DNA of 13,363 bases. Origin: JAXDLH01 sp034666705 (GTDB taxonomy: Bacteria; Chloroflexota; UBA6077; SHYK01). Under the pieces are notes generated by a model. That model made no database searches, was not told the origin of the DNA, and saw only the letters and a program-made list of their open reading frames with translations. Of this stretch, positions 1-6,641 are shown piece by piece. Numbering within the stretch: the stretch's first letter is position 1; each line of letters starts with the position of its first letter. The position numbers were made by a program, and so were the translations under genes. The stretch spans positions 1 through 13,363 of the forward strand of contig JAXDLH010000177.1 of NCBI GenBank assembly GCA_034666705.1, given 5' to 3'.

Positions 1-245
1 TGGAATCGAGCGGCAAAGGGCATGTGTACTCTTACACGGTCAATCACCAGCCTGCGCACCCGGCCTTCGCCAACGACGTCCCCTACGTGCTGGCGATCAT
101 CCAGATGGATGAGGGGTGGCGGATGGACAGCAACGTGGTCAACACGGACCCCGAGGCGGTGCGAATCGGCCTGCGAGTCGGCGTCGTGTGGGACGACGTA
201 ACCCCGGAGTTCAGCCTGCCGAAGTTTCAGCCCATCCCGGAGTGA
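1..245 (+). CDS. DUF35 / OB-fold nucleic-acid-binding-like protein, C-terminal part (5' truncated by window edge)
   Basis: The open frame runs in from the left edge (codons start at base 3) and ends at TGA 243-245. It reads ESSGKGHVYSYTVNHQ, then AFANDVPYVLAIIQMDEG and GLRVGVVWDDVTPEFSLPKF. The block 'SGKGxVYSYTV' followed by 'PYVLAIIQMDEG' and 'VGVVWDDV' is typical of the C-terminal OB-fold of DUF35 proteins. In this family a rubredoxin-like zinc ribbon comes before the OB-fold, and the proteins usually partner thiolase-like enzymes in acyl-CoA or sterol/lipid metabolism. The zinc ribbon would lie outside the window, so only about 80 of a usual 130-150 residues are visible. A GTG at 24 could be mistaken for a start, but the family motif clearly continues upstream of it. 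Partner genes cannot be seen. The family call is fairly sure; the substrate is unknown. Confidence 0.8.
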   Translation, partial: ESSGKGHVYSYTVNHQPAHPAFANDVPYVLAIIQMDEGWRMDSNVVNTDPEAVRIGLRVGVVWDDVTPEFSLPKFQPIPE

Positions 246-278
246 CGACCGGCTGGAGTAGTGGGAATGGCAGGGGAT

Positions 279-337
279 GCCGCCCTGAAGGGCGGGCCCA
301 GCCACGGCCCCCATGGTCCCCCTTCAGGGCCGCGGTA
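279..337. repeat. Palindromic intergenic repeat, copy A (CCCTGAAGGG family)
   Basis: The left arm is at 279-299 and contains CCGCCCTGAAGGGCGGGCCC. The right arm at 314-337 contains CCCTTCAGGGC in the opposite sense, with a few mismatches and indels, so the pair is a degenerate inverted repeat with a loop of about 14 nt. Each arm is itself nearly self-complementary (GCCCT-GA-AGGGC). It lies between the converging ends of the DUF35 and DUF1697 genes and matches copies at 1849-1895 and 7894-7951. There is no T-run after it. It may act as a bidirectional 3'-end or transcript-stabilising hairpin, but that is inference. Confidence 0.75.
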
Positions 338-381
338 ATGCATAGCAACTGCCCCGCTCGTCCTCGCGATGTCGCGATAGG

Positions 382-939
382 TCAGGCGTGGACGAGGTCG
401 GCCAGCTTGCGCACGGTGTTCCAGTTGCGGCCGGTGCCCCGCGTGCCGAGCCGGGAATCGATAAGGGCATTCGTCAGGCGCGAGCGGCCGATCCCATCGG
501 GGTAGACGACGTAGGCGTGCCTGCCTGCGGCGCGCACGGTCTCGCGACCCGTGATCGCCGCGCGCAGCGCATCGACGGCCGACTCCGACGGCGCGTCTTT
601 CAAGAACATGACGACGAGGTGGCCGGGATCGTGCTCGGCTGCCTCCGGGAAGGGGTTGCGCTCGATCACGCCGTCCCACTCCTCCGCGGTGCGCACCAGC
701 ACATCCGTGCGCAGGTCGAGCTGCTTGGCCATCTCGCTTTCGAGATGCTGCTCGAGCGCCGGCCCCGCCTCACGCTCGCTGCGGAAGACCAGGTTGCCGG
801 TGTTGAGCAACGAGCGCACGTCGACGAAGCCGAGCCCGGCGAGGAGGTCGCGGAGGTCGGGCATTGCGACTTTCGCATGCCCGCCGACGTTGATGCCGCG
901 CAGCAGGGCGATGGTGCTGATGGTGTTCAATTTCTCCAT
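382..939 (-). CDS. DUF1697 family protein
   Basis: A protein of 185 residues from the chosen ATG at 939, beginning MEKLNTISTIALLRGINVGG. The N-terminal 'IALLRGINVGG' is the hallmark of DUF1697, followed by MPDLRDLLAGLGF, 'VRSLLNTGNLVF' and a C-terminal 'GRSRLTNALIDSRLGTRGTGRNWNTVRKL', all conserved family blocks. Length fits the family (about 170-190 residues). No biochemical role is established for DUF1697. The frame stays open to an ATG at 1002, and ATGs also occur at 951 and 945. I prefer 939 because the family begins just before IALLRGIN and because the repeated ATGGAG units supply a GGAG six bases upstream of it. The gene stands alone, divergent from the response regulator at 1223 and convergent with the DUF35 gene. 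Confidence 0.9.
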   Translation of the reverse strand: MEKLNTISTIALLRGINVGGHAKVAMPDLRDLLAGLGFVDVRSLLNTGNLVFRSEREAGPALEQHLESEMAKQLDLRTDVLVRTAEEWDGVIERNPFPEAAEHDPGHLVVMFLKDAPSESAVDALRAAITGRETVRAAGRHAYVVYPDGIGRSRLTNALIDSRLGTRGTGRNWNTVRKLADLVHA

Positions 940-1144
940 CTCCATCTCCATCTCGGGCGCGGCCGCGAGCTGGCCGAGCGCGGCCCTCGTGTGGCAGTGC
1001 ATCGGCCGCCCGGTGGGAACACCCTCTGGCGATCATGCAGGCCGCGGCGTGATGTGCGTATTACTGTAGCAAGCACCGACGATGCCGCCATCGCCACGCT
1101 CGTGATCCATCCACCGCCATCGCGGGGTTATGACCAACGACACG

Positions 1145-1174
1145 TCGACCGCCAGCCGTGAAACATGGGACAAT
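1145..1174 (+). promoter_or_regulatory. Possible sigma70-type promoter for the receiver-domain gene
   Basis: A TCGACC (1145-1150) and a GACAAT (1169-1174) are separated by 18 bp. Each matches four of six consensus bases, and they lie about 50 bp before the ATG at 1223. In GC-rich DNA such matches occur by chance, so this is only a candidate. Confidence 0.3.
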
Positions 1175-1222
1175 GACGCACGACCGCCGGGCTGGCAGGC
1201 TCGCGGCGCGAGGGAGTCACGC

Positions 1223-1612
1223 ATGCGCATTCTCGTGGTGGACGACGCGCCGCTGATCCTCGAGCTGGTAACGCACAGCCTGGAGGAGCGATGGCCGGAT
1301 TGGCAGGTGCTCACGGCGAGTGATGGCGAGAGCGGCTTGCGGCAACTCGCCGAGCAAGAGCCGGATCTGGTGCTGCTCGACGTGCTGCTGCCGGAGAAAG
1401 ACGGCTTCGAGGTGCTGGCGCAGATTCGCCTCACCTCGATGGTACCAGTGGTGATGCTCACCGGCCTCGGCAGCGAGCAAGACCAGGTGCGTGGGCTCGA
1501 GCTAGGGGCGGACGATTACCTGCCCAAGCCGTTCAGCGCGCGGGAGCTGCAGGCTCGCGTGGAGGCGGTGCTCCGCCGGTCCGGGCGCCTGCCGCAGGAG
1601 CCGCCATCCTGA
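1223..1612 (+). CDS. Stand-alone receiver-domain response regulator
   Basis: A protein of 129 residues that is almost entirely a CheY-like receiver domain. Visible features are the acidic pair D7-D8, the phospho-acceptor D53 in 'LVLLDVLLPEKDG', T80 in 'VVMLTG' and K102 in 'DDYLPKPFS'. All phosphorylation residues are therefore present. About 20 residues follow the last helix, with no DNA-binding or enzymatic output domain. Such single-domain regulators act through protein contacts or in phosphorelays (established for the family); the partner here is unknown. The ATG at 1223 is preceded by AGGGAG (1211-1216) six bases upstream. The frame is open from an ATG at 1130, but the extra 31 residues look unlike a receiver. 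No histidine kinase lies nearby, so it is an orphan, and it faces a second response regulator tail to tail. Confidence 0.93.
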   Translation: MRILVVDDAPLILELVTHSLEERWPDWQVLTASDGESGLRQLAEQEPDLVLLDVLLPEKDGFEVLAQIRLTSMVPVVMLTGLGSEQDQVRGLELGADDYLPKPFSARELQARVEAVLRRSGRLPQEPPS

Positions 1613-1712
1613 CGCCCCTGCGGGCGGCTCGCTATCTGAAGATTGTGTGACGGCTCCGGTGAGGCTTCACGGGTGGCCTCGTGGGGCAGTGACTATGCAC
1701 CTTGCATTTGTA

Positions 1713-1895
1713 CTGCTGCCCTGAAGAGGTGTGATGTGCATTGGCTTTTTGTGCCTTTTTCAGCCCAACGACCCAGGTAGTTCCCAGATTCCGAGGGCAG
1801 GAATTCGGTGCGCCAGGCACAGAACGCGACTTAATATGCGTCACACATCTGGAGGGCGGGCCGCCGGGGGCTGGGCCCGCCCTCCAGGGCGGCAG
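1713..1895. repeat. Possible MITE-like element bounded by imperfect terminal inverted repeats
   Basis: CTGCTGCCCTGAAG at 1713-1726 matches the reverse complement of 1882-1895 (CTGCCGCCCTGGAG) at 12 of 14 positions. The roughly 183-bp interval includes a stretch (about 1730-1850) visibly richer in A+T than the flanks and without a credible gene. I see no clear target-site duplication. Its right end is palindrome copy B. The call as one element is inference. The rest of the 1613-1949 gap holds nothing else I can assign. Confidence 0.35.
1849..1895. repeat. Palindromic intergenic repeat, copy B (CCCTGAAGGG family)
   Basis: A perfect 14-bp inverted repeat: CTGGAGGGCGGGCC at 1849-1862 and GGCCCGCCCTCCAG at 1874-1887, with an 11-nt GC-rich loop. 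The right arm continues as GGCGGCAG, as in copy C at 7951. In this copy the AA of the core CTGAAGGG is replaced by GA or GG. It lies between two converging response-regulator genes. Confidence 0.75.
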
Positions 1896-1949
1896 CTCCG
1901 GGCCCATCCGCCCCGCACTGCAATGGCTACGATCATGACCACTGACCTG

Positions 1950-2633
1950 CTAGGCGATGTGCAACCGGTAGCCGACTCCGGTAATCGACATGATGTCGGC
2001 GTCGACCTCGCGTCCGAGGCCCAGCTTCGTGCGGAGGTGGCTGATGTGGGTCTTGAGGAGCGACACGTCGCCGCCGCCGTCCTTCCAGCCATTGTCCACG
2101 AGCCGTTCACTCGGCACGACTCGAGGGGCGCTGCGCACCAGCGTTTCCAGAATCCGAAACTCGGTGCGCGTGAGCCGCACGGTCGAGCCGTCGGGATGGC
2201 GGACCTCGTGGGTCTCGACGTCCAGAATCAGCGGGCCGATCGGATAATGGCTGGGAGGCTCTGACGCCCGGGTCGCCTTCGCCCGGCGGTTCACCGCCTC
2301 GATGCGGGCGGTGAGCACGCTCATGCTGAAGGGCTTTTCAATGTAGTCGTCTGCCCCGGCGGCGAACCCCTTGAGCATCGGCTCCTCCCCGGTCCGCCCG
2401 CTGAGCAGGATCACCGGGGTGGTACTCCGCTCCCGAACGGCACGCAGCACCTCGAGCCCCTTGATCTTCGGCAACCGCAGGTCGAGCAAAATGATGTCGG
2501 GCTGGTTGGCCTCCCACGTGCGGAGCGCCTCAGCGCCATCGCGCGCCACGACGACCTCGTGGCCGCGGCGCACCAGCGCATCGGCAGTTACGCCTGCGAG
2601 ATCGAAGTCGTCGTCGGCCAGCAGGATCTTCAC
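1950..2633 (-). CDS. OmpR/PhoB-type response regulator (receiver + winged helix)
   Basis: A protein of 227 residues from a GTG at 2633. Receiver domain, about residues 1-115: acidic D7-D9, phospho-acceptor D51 in 'IILLDLRLPKIKG', S78 in 'VILLSGR', K100 in 'DDYIEKPFS'. A linker is followed by a C-terminal winged-helix domain (about 130-227), with 'VRLTRTEFRILETLVRSAPRVVPSERLV', then 'LLKTHISHLRTKLG' as the recognition helix region and 'ITGVGYRLHIA' at the end. This is the standard OmpR/PhoB layout and length. It should bind DNA as a phosphorylation-driven dimer. The frame is open far upstream, but receiver homology begins at the GTG; its Shine-Dalgarno is weak. There is no adjacent kinase. Symmetric motifs lie upstream at 2806-2842. 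Target genes are unknown; the divergent metalloprotease is a possible one. Confidence 0.93.
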   Translation of the reverse strand: MKILLADDDFDLAGVTADALVRRGHEVVVARDGAEALRTWEANQPDIILLDLRLPKIKGLEVLRAVRERSTTPVILLSGRTGEEPMLKGFAAGADDYIEKPFSMSVLTARIEAVNRRAKATRASEPPSHYPIGPLILDVETHEVRHPDGSTVRLTRTEFRILETLVRSAPRVVPSERLVDNGWKDGGGDVSLLKTHISHLRTKLGLGREVDADIMSITGVGYRLHIA

Positions 2634-2805
2634 GGGAAAATCCGGTTGGGCGAAGGCTGGCGGGTGGCTCCGCGCCCGTCGTGTTGAGGGTCCGATAGCG
2701 GGGGACCGGCCCGGGCGATTCGCCAGGCCATGCGCAGCTCCTCTTGAGAACGGTAGGCTGACGCAACGAGGAGATGGGTTTGGCCCTCGCTGTGTCGATG
2801 GGATG

Positions 2806-2842
2806 GTATGCCCTGCATAGGGGCTATGCCATGAGGCATAGG
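2806..2842. promoter_or_regulatory. Cluster of four GCATA motifs, candidate operator
   Basis: GCATA occurs at 2815-2819 and 2836-2840 on the plus strand and, as TATGC, at 2807-2811 and 2825-2829 on the minus strand. GCATAGG is directly repeated with a 21-bp period (two helical turns). CTATGCC at 2824-2830 can pair with GCATAG upstream (3-nt loop) or with GGCATAG downstream (4-nt loop). The cluster lies about 175 bp upstream of the OmpR-type regulator and about 410 bp upstream of the metalloprotease, in the gap between these divergent genes. Regulator binding is inference. Confidence 0.45.
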
Positions 2843-2987
2843 TACTGCGCGGCCAGGACCGCAGTCCCCGGTTCCCCTTGCCCGAAGTACCGGGTGCCGC
2901 CGGGCTCCGCATTGCCCCATTTGGGGGTCCCAAGCCCGTCGCACGTCACGCCCGCATCACAGCCCGGCCGGGATGGGGATGAGCAGG

Positions 2988-3018
2988 CGGAGCGAAGGTC
3001 GAGAATAGATTCGCTCCG
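2988..3018. repeat. Perfect 9-bp inverted repeat
   Basis: CGGAGCGAA (2988-2996) and TTCGCTCCG (3010-3018) are exact reverse complements around a 13-nt A-rich loop. It lies in the divergent gap between the response regulator and the metalloprotease. It has no T-run and does not end a gene, so a protein-binding site or a 5'-leader hairpin is more likely than a terminator. Confidence 0.5.
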
Positions 3019-3084
3019 GGAACGGCCCGCCCAACGATGTGCGCTGCTGGGCCGGAGCAATACCTTAACAGCGGGTGCACGGTT

Positions 3085-3114
3085 CGTAGGGGCGAGGCAT
3101 GCCTGACCCCTACG
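3085..3114. repeat. 30-bp near-perfect palindrome
   Basis: CGTAGGGG (3085-3092) and CCCCTACG (3107-3114) flank the central palindrome AGGCATGCCT (3095-3104), and only two base pairs between these blocks fail to match. As single-stranded nucleic acid it would form a compact hairpin. It resembles the GTAGGGGCG-type dispersed palindromes I recall from Chloroflexota and cyanobacterial genomes, but only one copy is in this window. Confidence 0.65.
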
Positions 3115-3197
3115 GCCGGGATGCAGCCACGCCGGGGCGCGGACATGGCCCCGCAGGGTCGCGGAGGTGGCTCAAGCAGGGCTGAGGGACCTTGCGC

Positions 3198-3235
3198 CGC
3201 GAACAGCGGCGTGCAACGCGAACAGCAGTGTGCAA
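3198..3235 (+). repeat. Two tandem copies of a 19-bp unit just before the metalloprotease ribosome binding site
   Basis: CGCGAACAGCGGCGTGCAA (3198-3216) is followed directly by CGCGAACAGCAGTGTGCAA (3217-3235), identical at 17 of 19 positions. The second copy ends eight bases before the GGAGG (3244-3248) of the gene at 3255. It could be an operator or a leader element, or a chance duplication. Confidence 0.6.
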
Positions 3236-3254
3236 GAGAAGATGGAGGCGGACC

Positions 3255-6200
3255 ATGGTGGAGCGCCGTGAACCAGGGGGCTGGCGCGGGACGCGCAGTG
3301 CGATGGGCATCATCCTCGGCGCAATCACCGGGGTGCTGGTCGTGCACGCCCTCGCCATGCCAGGGACCGGCTTGGAGCCGACCGTGGTCGAAGCCGGACG
3401 GGTGACGACGAGCTGCCGCACGGCGGCGGGCGCGCCGGTGGCATGCACGCCAACGCCAACGGCGACGCTGAATCCTGATCGGGTCTCATCGACGCCCACC
3501 CACACGCCGAATCCGACGCTGTCGCCCACGGCGACCGCCACGTCGAACGTGCTCCTGGTCCGGCCGCCCAACCTCCCGATTGGGGCGCCCACGCAGGGCG
3601 GGATCAGCGCCAACGTGCCGAACCTGCAGTTCCTCCAGACCGTGAACATCTGCAACTCGATCGACGCGGATAGCACCCGCACCCTCGACCAATTCATCCG
3701 CGTGCGCGACATTCGCCAGCCAGACTTCAATACGCCGCAGATCGCCGGCTACCTTAAGTTCAACCTGGGCGTCGTGCCGGCCGGGTCCACGGTGGCCAGC
3801 GCCACGTTGCGGGTCTATCTCGACCAGGGGGATTTCGATGGCCCGATCACGCTGCCAGTGTGGCGGGTCACGGCGGATTGGACGCCGCAGAGCGTGGGGA
3901 TCACGACGCCCGCTTATGCCTACCCGCCGGCGAACAAGACGATCACCAGCGCGCCGGGCTTCAAGAGCTGGAACGTGACCACGATGGTCAAGGGGTGGAT
4001 GAGCGGCGCTGCGCCCAACGATGGCTTCCGCATCTTCACCGACGAGACCGGCGATTACGACATCCGCTTCCACAGCGACCAGAATATCGGCCGAGGTGGG
4101 ATCGATCAGAGTCCCTGCCTCGACGTGACCTATGCAGCGCCGACCGGCTCGATCACTCCCACCGCCGCCCCAACCTGGACGGTGGTGCCGACCTGGACGC
4201 CGGTGCCGCAGCCCACGGTGGACCTCAGCGGCATTGGTCCCCAGTGGGGCGATTTCAGCGTGTTGGACGTCGACGCCCTGCAGACGATCTTCCAGTACAG
4301 CTTCCTCGGCAACGACGACCCTCACGCGGTGCCGCTCGTGGCCGGCAAGACGACGCTGGTCCGCGTCTACGTCGCGCTCAAGGAGAGCCCGGTCTCCCGC
4401 CAGGTGCAGGTCTCGCTGCAGGCATTCCGCAACGGGCAGAACCTGGGGCCGTGCGCCGGGGTCAATCCGGCCAATGCGACGATCGATCCGAACAGCCAGC
4501 TCAACACCGAGATCATCGCCAACCGCCGCGAGCCATTCATCCAGGACAACATTAACGCGACGTTCAGCTTCACCGTCCCGGCGAGCTGCAGTTGGTTGGG
4601 CCAGGGGCCAGTCACGATCCGCGCGCGCGTCCGTGCCCCGAACGGCGGCGGCTTCATCGAGGACAACCATTCGGAGAACGACAACTTCGACCGCAGCCTC
4701 ATCTTCTATAAGATGCGGCCGCTGCGCGTGCAGCCGTACATCTTTACGTATATGCACGCCGGATCGCCGAACTTCGGCAAGGCGCCGACCGCGGCGCAGG
4801 TCGCCGGGATCTTCACCTACATCAAAAACCTGTACCCCATCGACAGCGTGGACATCCGGCCGCCGCAATACTGGCAGACGACGCGCAACATGGACTTCGA
4901 CAACGGCAGCGACGAGTTTCGCAGCGCGTTCGACGATTTCCTCGACGGGTTCGAGGACTGCTGCGGCGACGACGACAGCGTCGATAGCAACCTTGCCATT
5001 CTGGACGACAGCCTCTTCTGCTGCTCCGGCATCCAGGGCGTCTCGTGGATCGACACGCGCATCGCCATCTGCCACCCCGGGTTCACGCCCGACTGCGCCC
5101 ATGAGATCGGCCACAACCTCGGCCTCAAGCACGCCGGGAACGACCATGGCGAGAACGGCTCCCACAACGATCAGAAGTGGGTCTTTCTCAACCCGCACGG
5201 TGAGATCGGCGGGCTCGGCTGGAACGCCGGCGCGCCGAATAAGCTGATCCCGTCCGAAGAGGACCTGCCCGGTCAGTTCCACAGCCACGACTTCATGTCG
5301 TATGGCGCCTGCAACAACTTCGCGAATCCGGCGAAGTACAACGATGCGAGCGTGCCCTATTACTGCGCGACCTGGGTCTCGCCGGAGAACTACGGGCGCA
5401 TGGCGCAGCGGCTGAACTGCTCCGATCCGCAGACGTTCGACGAAGACGACAACCAGGATTGCCTCGGCGGCATTGGGCCGTTCAACGTGCTGATCGGTGA
5501 AGAACCGCCGCTGCTGGCCTTCACCACCACGGATGACTATCAGCTCGTGCCCATCGGCAGCCGAGCCGGGCCCGCAGGGTTGGCCCAGACCGGGGCGATC
5601 GAGGCGGCGATCCCGCAGCAGCCTGCCGCCCCGCGCGAGTTTCTGCTCGTGAACGGCACCCTCTTCCCGGATGGACACGCGGAGCTCAAGCCGTTCTATC
5701 GTCGCCCCGTCAACGCCGGTGGCAGCGGCCGCGAGGGGAGTGGCCCCTACCGCATCGAGCTGCAGGATGCCGACGGCCGCGTGCTCGGCGCGCGCAATTT
5801 CGACACGCACGAATCGTCGCTGCACGGCGCCGAACCGTTCCCCGAGCTCATCGACGAGACGCTGCCCTGGGTCGACGGCACCACCCGCATCGTGCTGCTC
5901 CACGACGGCGCGCTGCTCGCCGAGCGGGTGGTCACGCCCAACGTGCCCCAGGTAACGCTGCTGGCGCCGAACGGCGGCGAGACGCTGCCCGGCACCGGCG
6001 AACTGACGATCAGTTGGACCGGCGCCGATGCGGACGGCGATCCGCTGACGTACTGGGTCGAGTACAGCGCCGATGGGGGCGCGACCTGGCGCACGGTGCA
6101 GCGCAACGTCCAGACGACGAGCGTCGCCGTCGACCTGACGAACCTGGGTGGCAGCAACCGAGGGTTGGTGCGCGTCCTGGCGACGGACGGCGTGAACACG

Positions 6201-6512
6201 ACGATCGACGCCTCGGATGCGACGTTCACCGTCGGGGCGAAGGCGCCGTGGGTGGCGATCGAGACGCCAGAAGACGCGGCGCAGGTCGCGAGCGGCGACG
6301 ACGTTTTGCTCGTAGGCCTCGCCATCGACCCGCAGGACGGACAGCTACCGGGCGAGGCGTTCGCCTGGGTCTCGGATCGCGATGGGCCGTTGGGCTCGGG
6401 GGCCACGCTGTTCGCCTCGAACCTCTCCCCTGGCGACCATGTGATCACGCTGGTGGCTAACAACCGCGCCGGCCTGCAGGGCAGCGCATCGATCCATCTG
6501 ACGGTGAAGTAA
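3255..6512 (+). CDS. Secreted multidomain metzincin-type zinc metalloprotease
   Basis: A protein of 1085 residues. The ATG at 3255 has GGAGG six bases upstream; an upstream in-frame ATG (3192) adds an Arg-rich tail and is less likely. In order: a basic N-terminus and hydrophobic segment (MGIILGAITGVLVVHALAM, signal peptide or anchor); a Thr/Pro linker (about 65-98); a DNRLRE/CBM-like beta domain (about 115-293: 'LKFNLGVVPAGSTVASATLRVYL', 'SWNVTTMVKGWM'); a second Pro/Thr/Trp linker; a beta domain with 'PLVAGKTTLVRVYV' (about 322-495, CARDB-like); then the protease. The zinc site is HEIGHNLGLKH (H616, E617, H620, H626), the extended HExxHxxGxxH of metzincins, with a likely Met-turn at M681 (HDFMSYG). 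Six cysteines (569, 570, 589, 590, 606, 614) lie just before the zinc site. FN3/Ig-like domains end the protein (about 898-996 and 998-1085). It probably degrades or binds extracellular polymers; the substrate is unknown. Confidence 0.92.
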   Translation: MVERREPGGWRGTRSAMGIILGAITGVLVVHALAMPGTGLEPTVVEAGRVTTSCRTAAGAPVACTPTPTATLNPDRVSSTPTHTPNPTLSPTATATSNVLLVRPPNLPIGAPTQGGISANVPNLQFLQTVNICNSIDADSTRTLDQFIRVRDIRQPDFNTPQIAGYLKFNLGVVPAGSTVASATLRVYLDQGDFDGPITLPVWRVTADWTPQSVGITTPAYAYPPANKTITSAPGFKSWNVTTMVKGWMSGAAPNDGFRIFTDETGDYDIRFHSDQNIGRGGIDQSPCLDVTYAAPTGSITPTAAPTWTVVPTWTPVPQPTVDLSGIGPQWGDFSVLDVDALQTIFQYSFLGNDDPHAVPLVAGKTTLVRVYVALKESPVSRQVQVSLQAFRNGQNLGPCAGVNPANATIDPNSQLNTEIIANRREPFIQDNINATFSFTVPASCSWLGQGPVTIRARVRAPNGGGFIEDNHSENDNFDRSLIFYKMRPLRVQPYIFTYMHAGSPNFGKAPTAAQVAGIFTYIKNLYPIDSVDIRPPQYWQTTRNMDFDNGSDEFRSAFDDFLDGFEDCCGDDDSVDSNLAILDDSLFCCSGIQGVSWIDTRIAICHPGFTPDCAHEIGHNLGLKHAGNDHGENGSHNDQKWVFLNPHGEIGGLGWNAGAPNKLIPSEEDLPGQFHSHDFMSYGACNNFANPAKYNDASVPYYCATWVSPENYGRMAQRLNCSDPQTFDEDDNQDCLGGIGPFNVLIGEEPPLLAFTTTDDYQLVPIGSRAGPAGLAQTGAIEAAIPQQPAAPREFLLVNGTLFPDGHAELKPFYRRPVNAGGSGREGSGPYRIELQDADGRVLGARNFDTHESSLHGAEPFPELIDETLPWVDGTTRIVLLHDGALLAERVVTPNVPQVTLLAPNGGETLPGTGELTISWTGADADGDPLTYWVEYSADGGATWRTVQRNVQTTSVAVDLTNLGGSNRGLVRVLATDGVNTTIDASDATFTVGAKAPWVAIETPEDAAQVASGDDVLLVGLAIDPQDGQLPGEAFAWVSDRDGPLGSGATLFASNLSPGDHVITLVANNRAGLQGSASIHLTVK

Positions 6513-6536
6513 GCGGCGGGAGTTGACTCTCGCTGC

Positions 6537-6580
6537 CCCCGCCCGCTCCTTCCCGGCGGAAGGAGCGGGCGGGGTTTCTC
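6537..6580 (+). terminator. Intrinsic terminator of the metalloprotease gene
   Basis: A perfect 17-bp stem, left arm 6537-6553 (starting CCCCGCCCG) and right arm 6558-6574 (ending GCGGGCGGGG), with a 4-nt CGGC loop and TTTCTC directly after it. It starts 24 bp after the metalloprotease stop codon and precedes the promoter of the next gene, so the two same-strand genes are probably separate transcription units. Confidence 0.9.
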
Positions 6581-6597
6581 GGCGGCCCGCGATGTCC

Positions 6598-6606
6598 TGG
6601 TATAGT
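6598..6606 (+). promoter_or_regulatory. Extended -10 promoter for the MFS gene
   Basis: TGGTATAGT fits the extended -10 pattern TGnTATAAT with one mismatch. It lies 18 bp after the terminator and 35 bp before the GTG start. No good -35 box lies at the right distance, which extended -10 promoters tolerate. Confidence 0.5.
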
Positions 6607-6641
6607 GCCCCGCCACTCCCTACCGCCTGGAGGCGGACCCC

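Noticed and set aside
388..1161. A 257-codon plus-strand frame opposite the DUF1697 gene
   Set aside because: No recognisable motif, and it overlaps a gene with clear family conservation on the other strand.
1614..1625. Intrinsic terminator for the receiver-domain gene (GCCC-CTGC-GGGC)
   Set aside because: The stem is only four base pairs and no T-run follows.
1738..1762. Intrinsic terminator with T-runs (GGCTTTTTGTGCCTTTTT)
   Set aside because: The potential stem is only GGC/GCC, too weak for a convincing terminator, although the T-runs are notable.
2634..2933. A 100-residue N-terminal extension of the OmpR-type regulator
   Set aside because: Receiver homology starts exactly at the GTG at 2633, and the extension is Pro/Arg/Ser-rich without similarity to known domains.
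2774..3106. A 110-codon plus-strand frame in the large divergent gap
   Set aside because: The product is low-complexity Arg/Pro/Ser without motif, its GAGGAG touches the ATG with no spacing, and the frame crosses the operator-like repeats.
3486..5903. An 805-codon open frame on the minus strand inside the metalloprotease gene
   Set aside because: It is a mirror frame produced by GC-rich third positions of the real gene. Its product is Arg/Val/Ala-rich and shows no family motifs, while the plus-strand frame has zinc-site, linker and beta-domain signatures.
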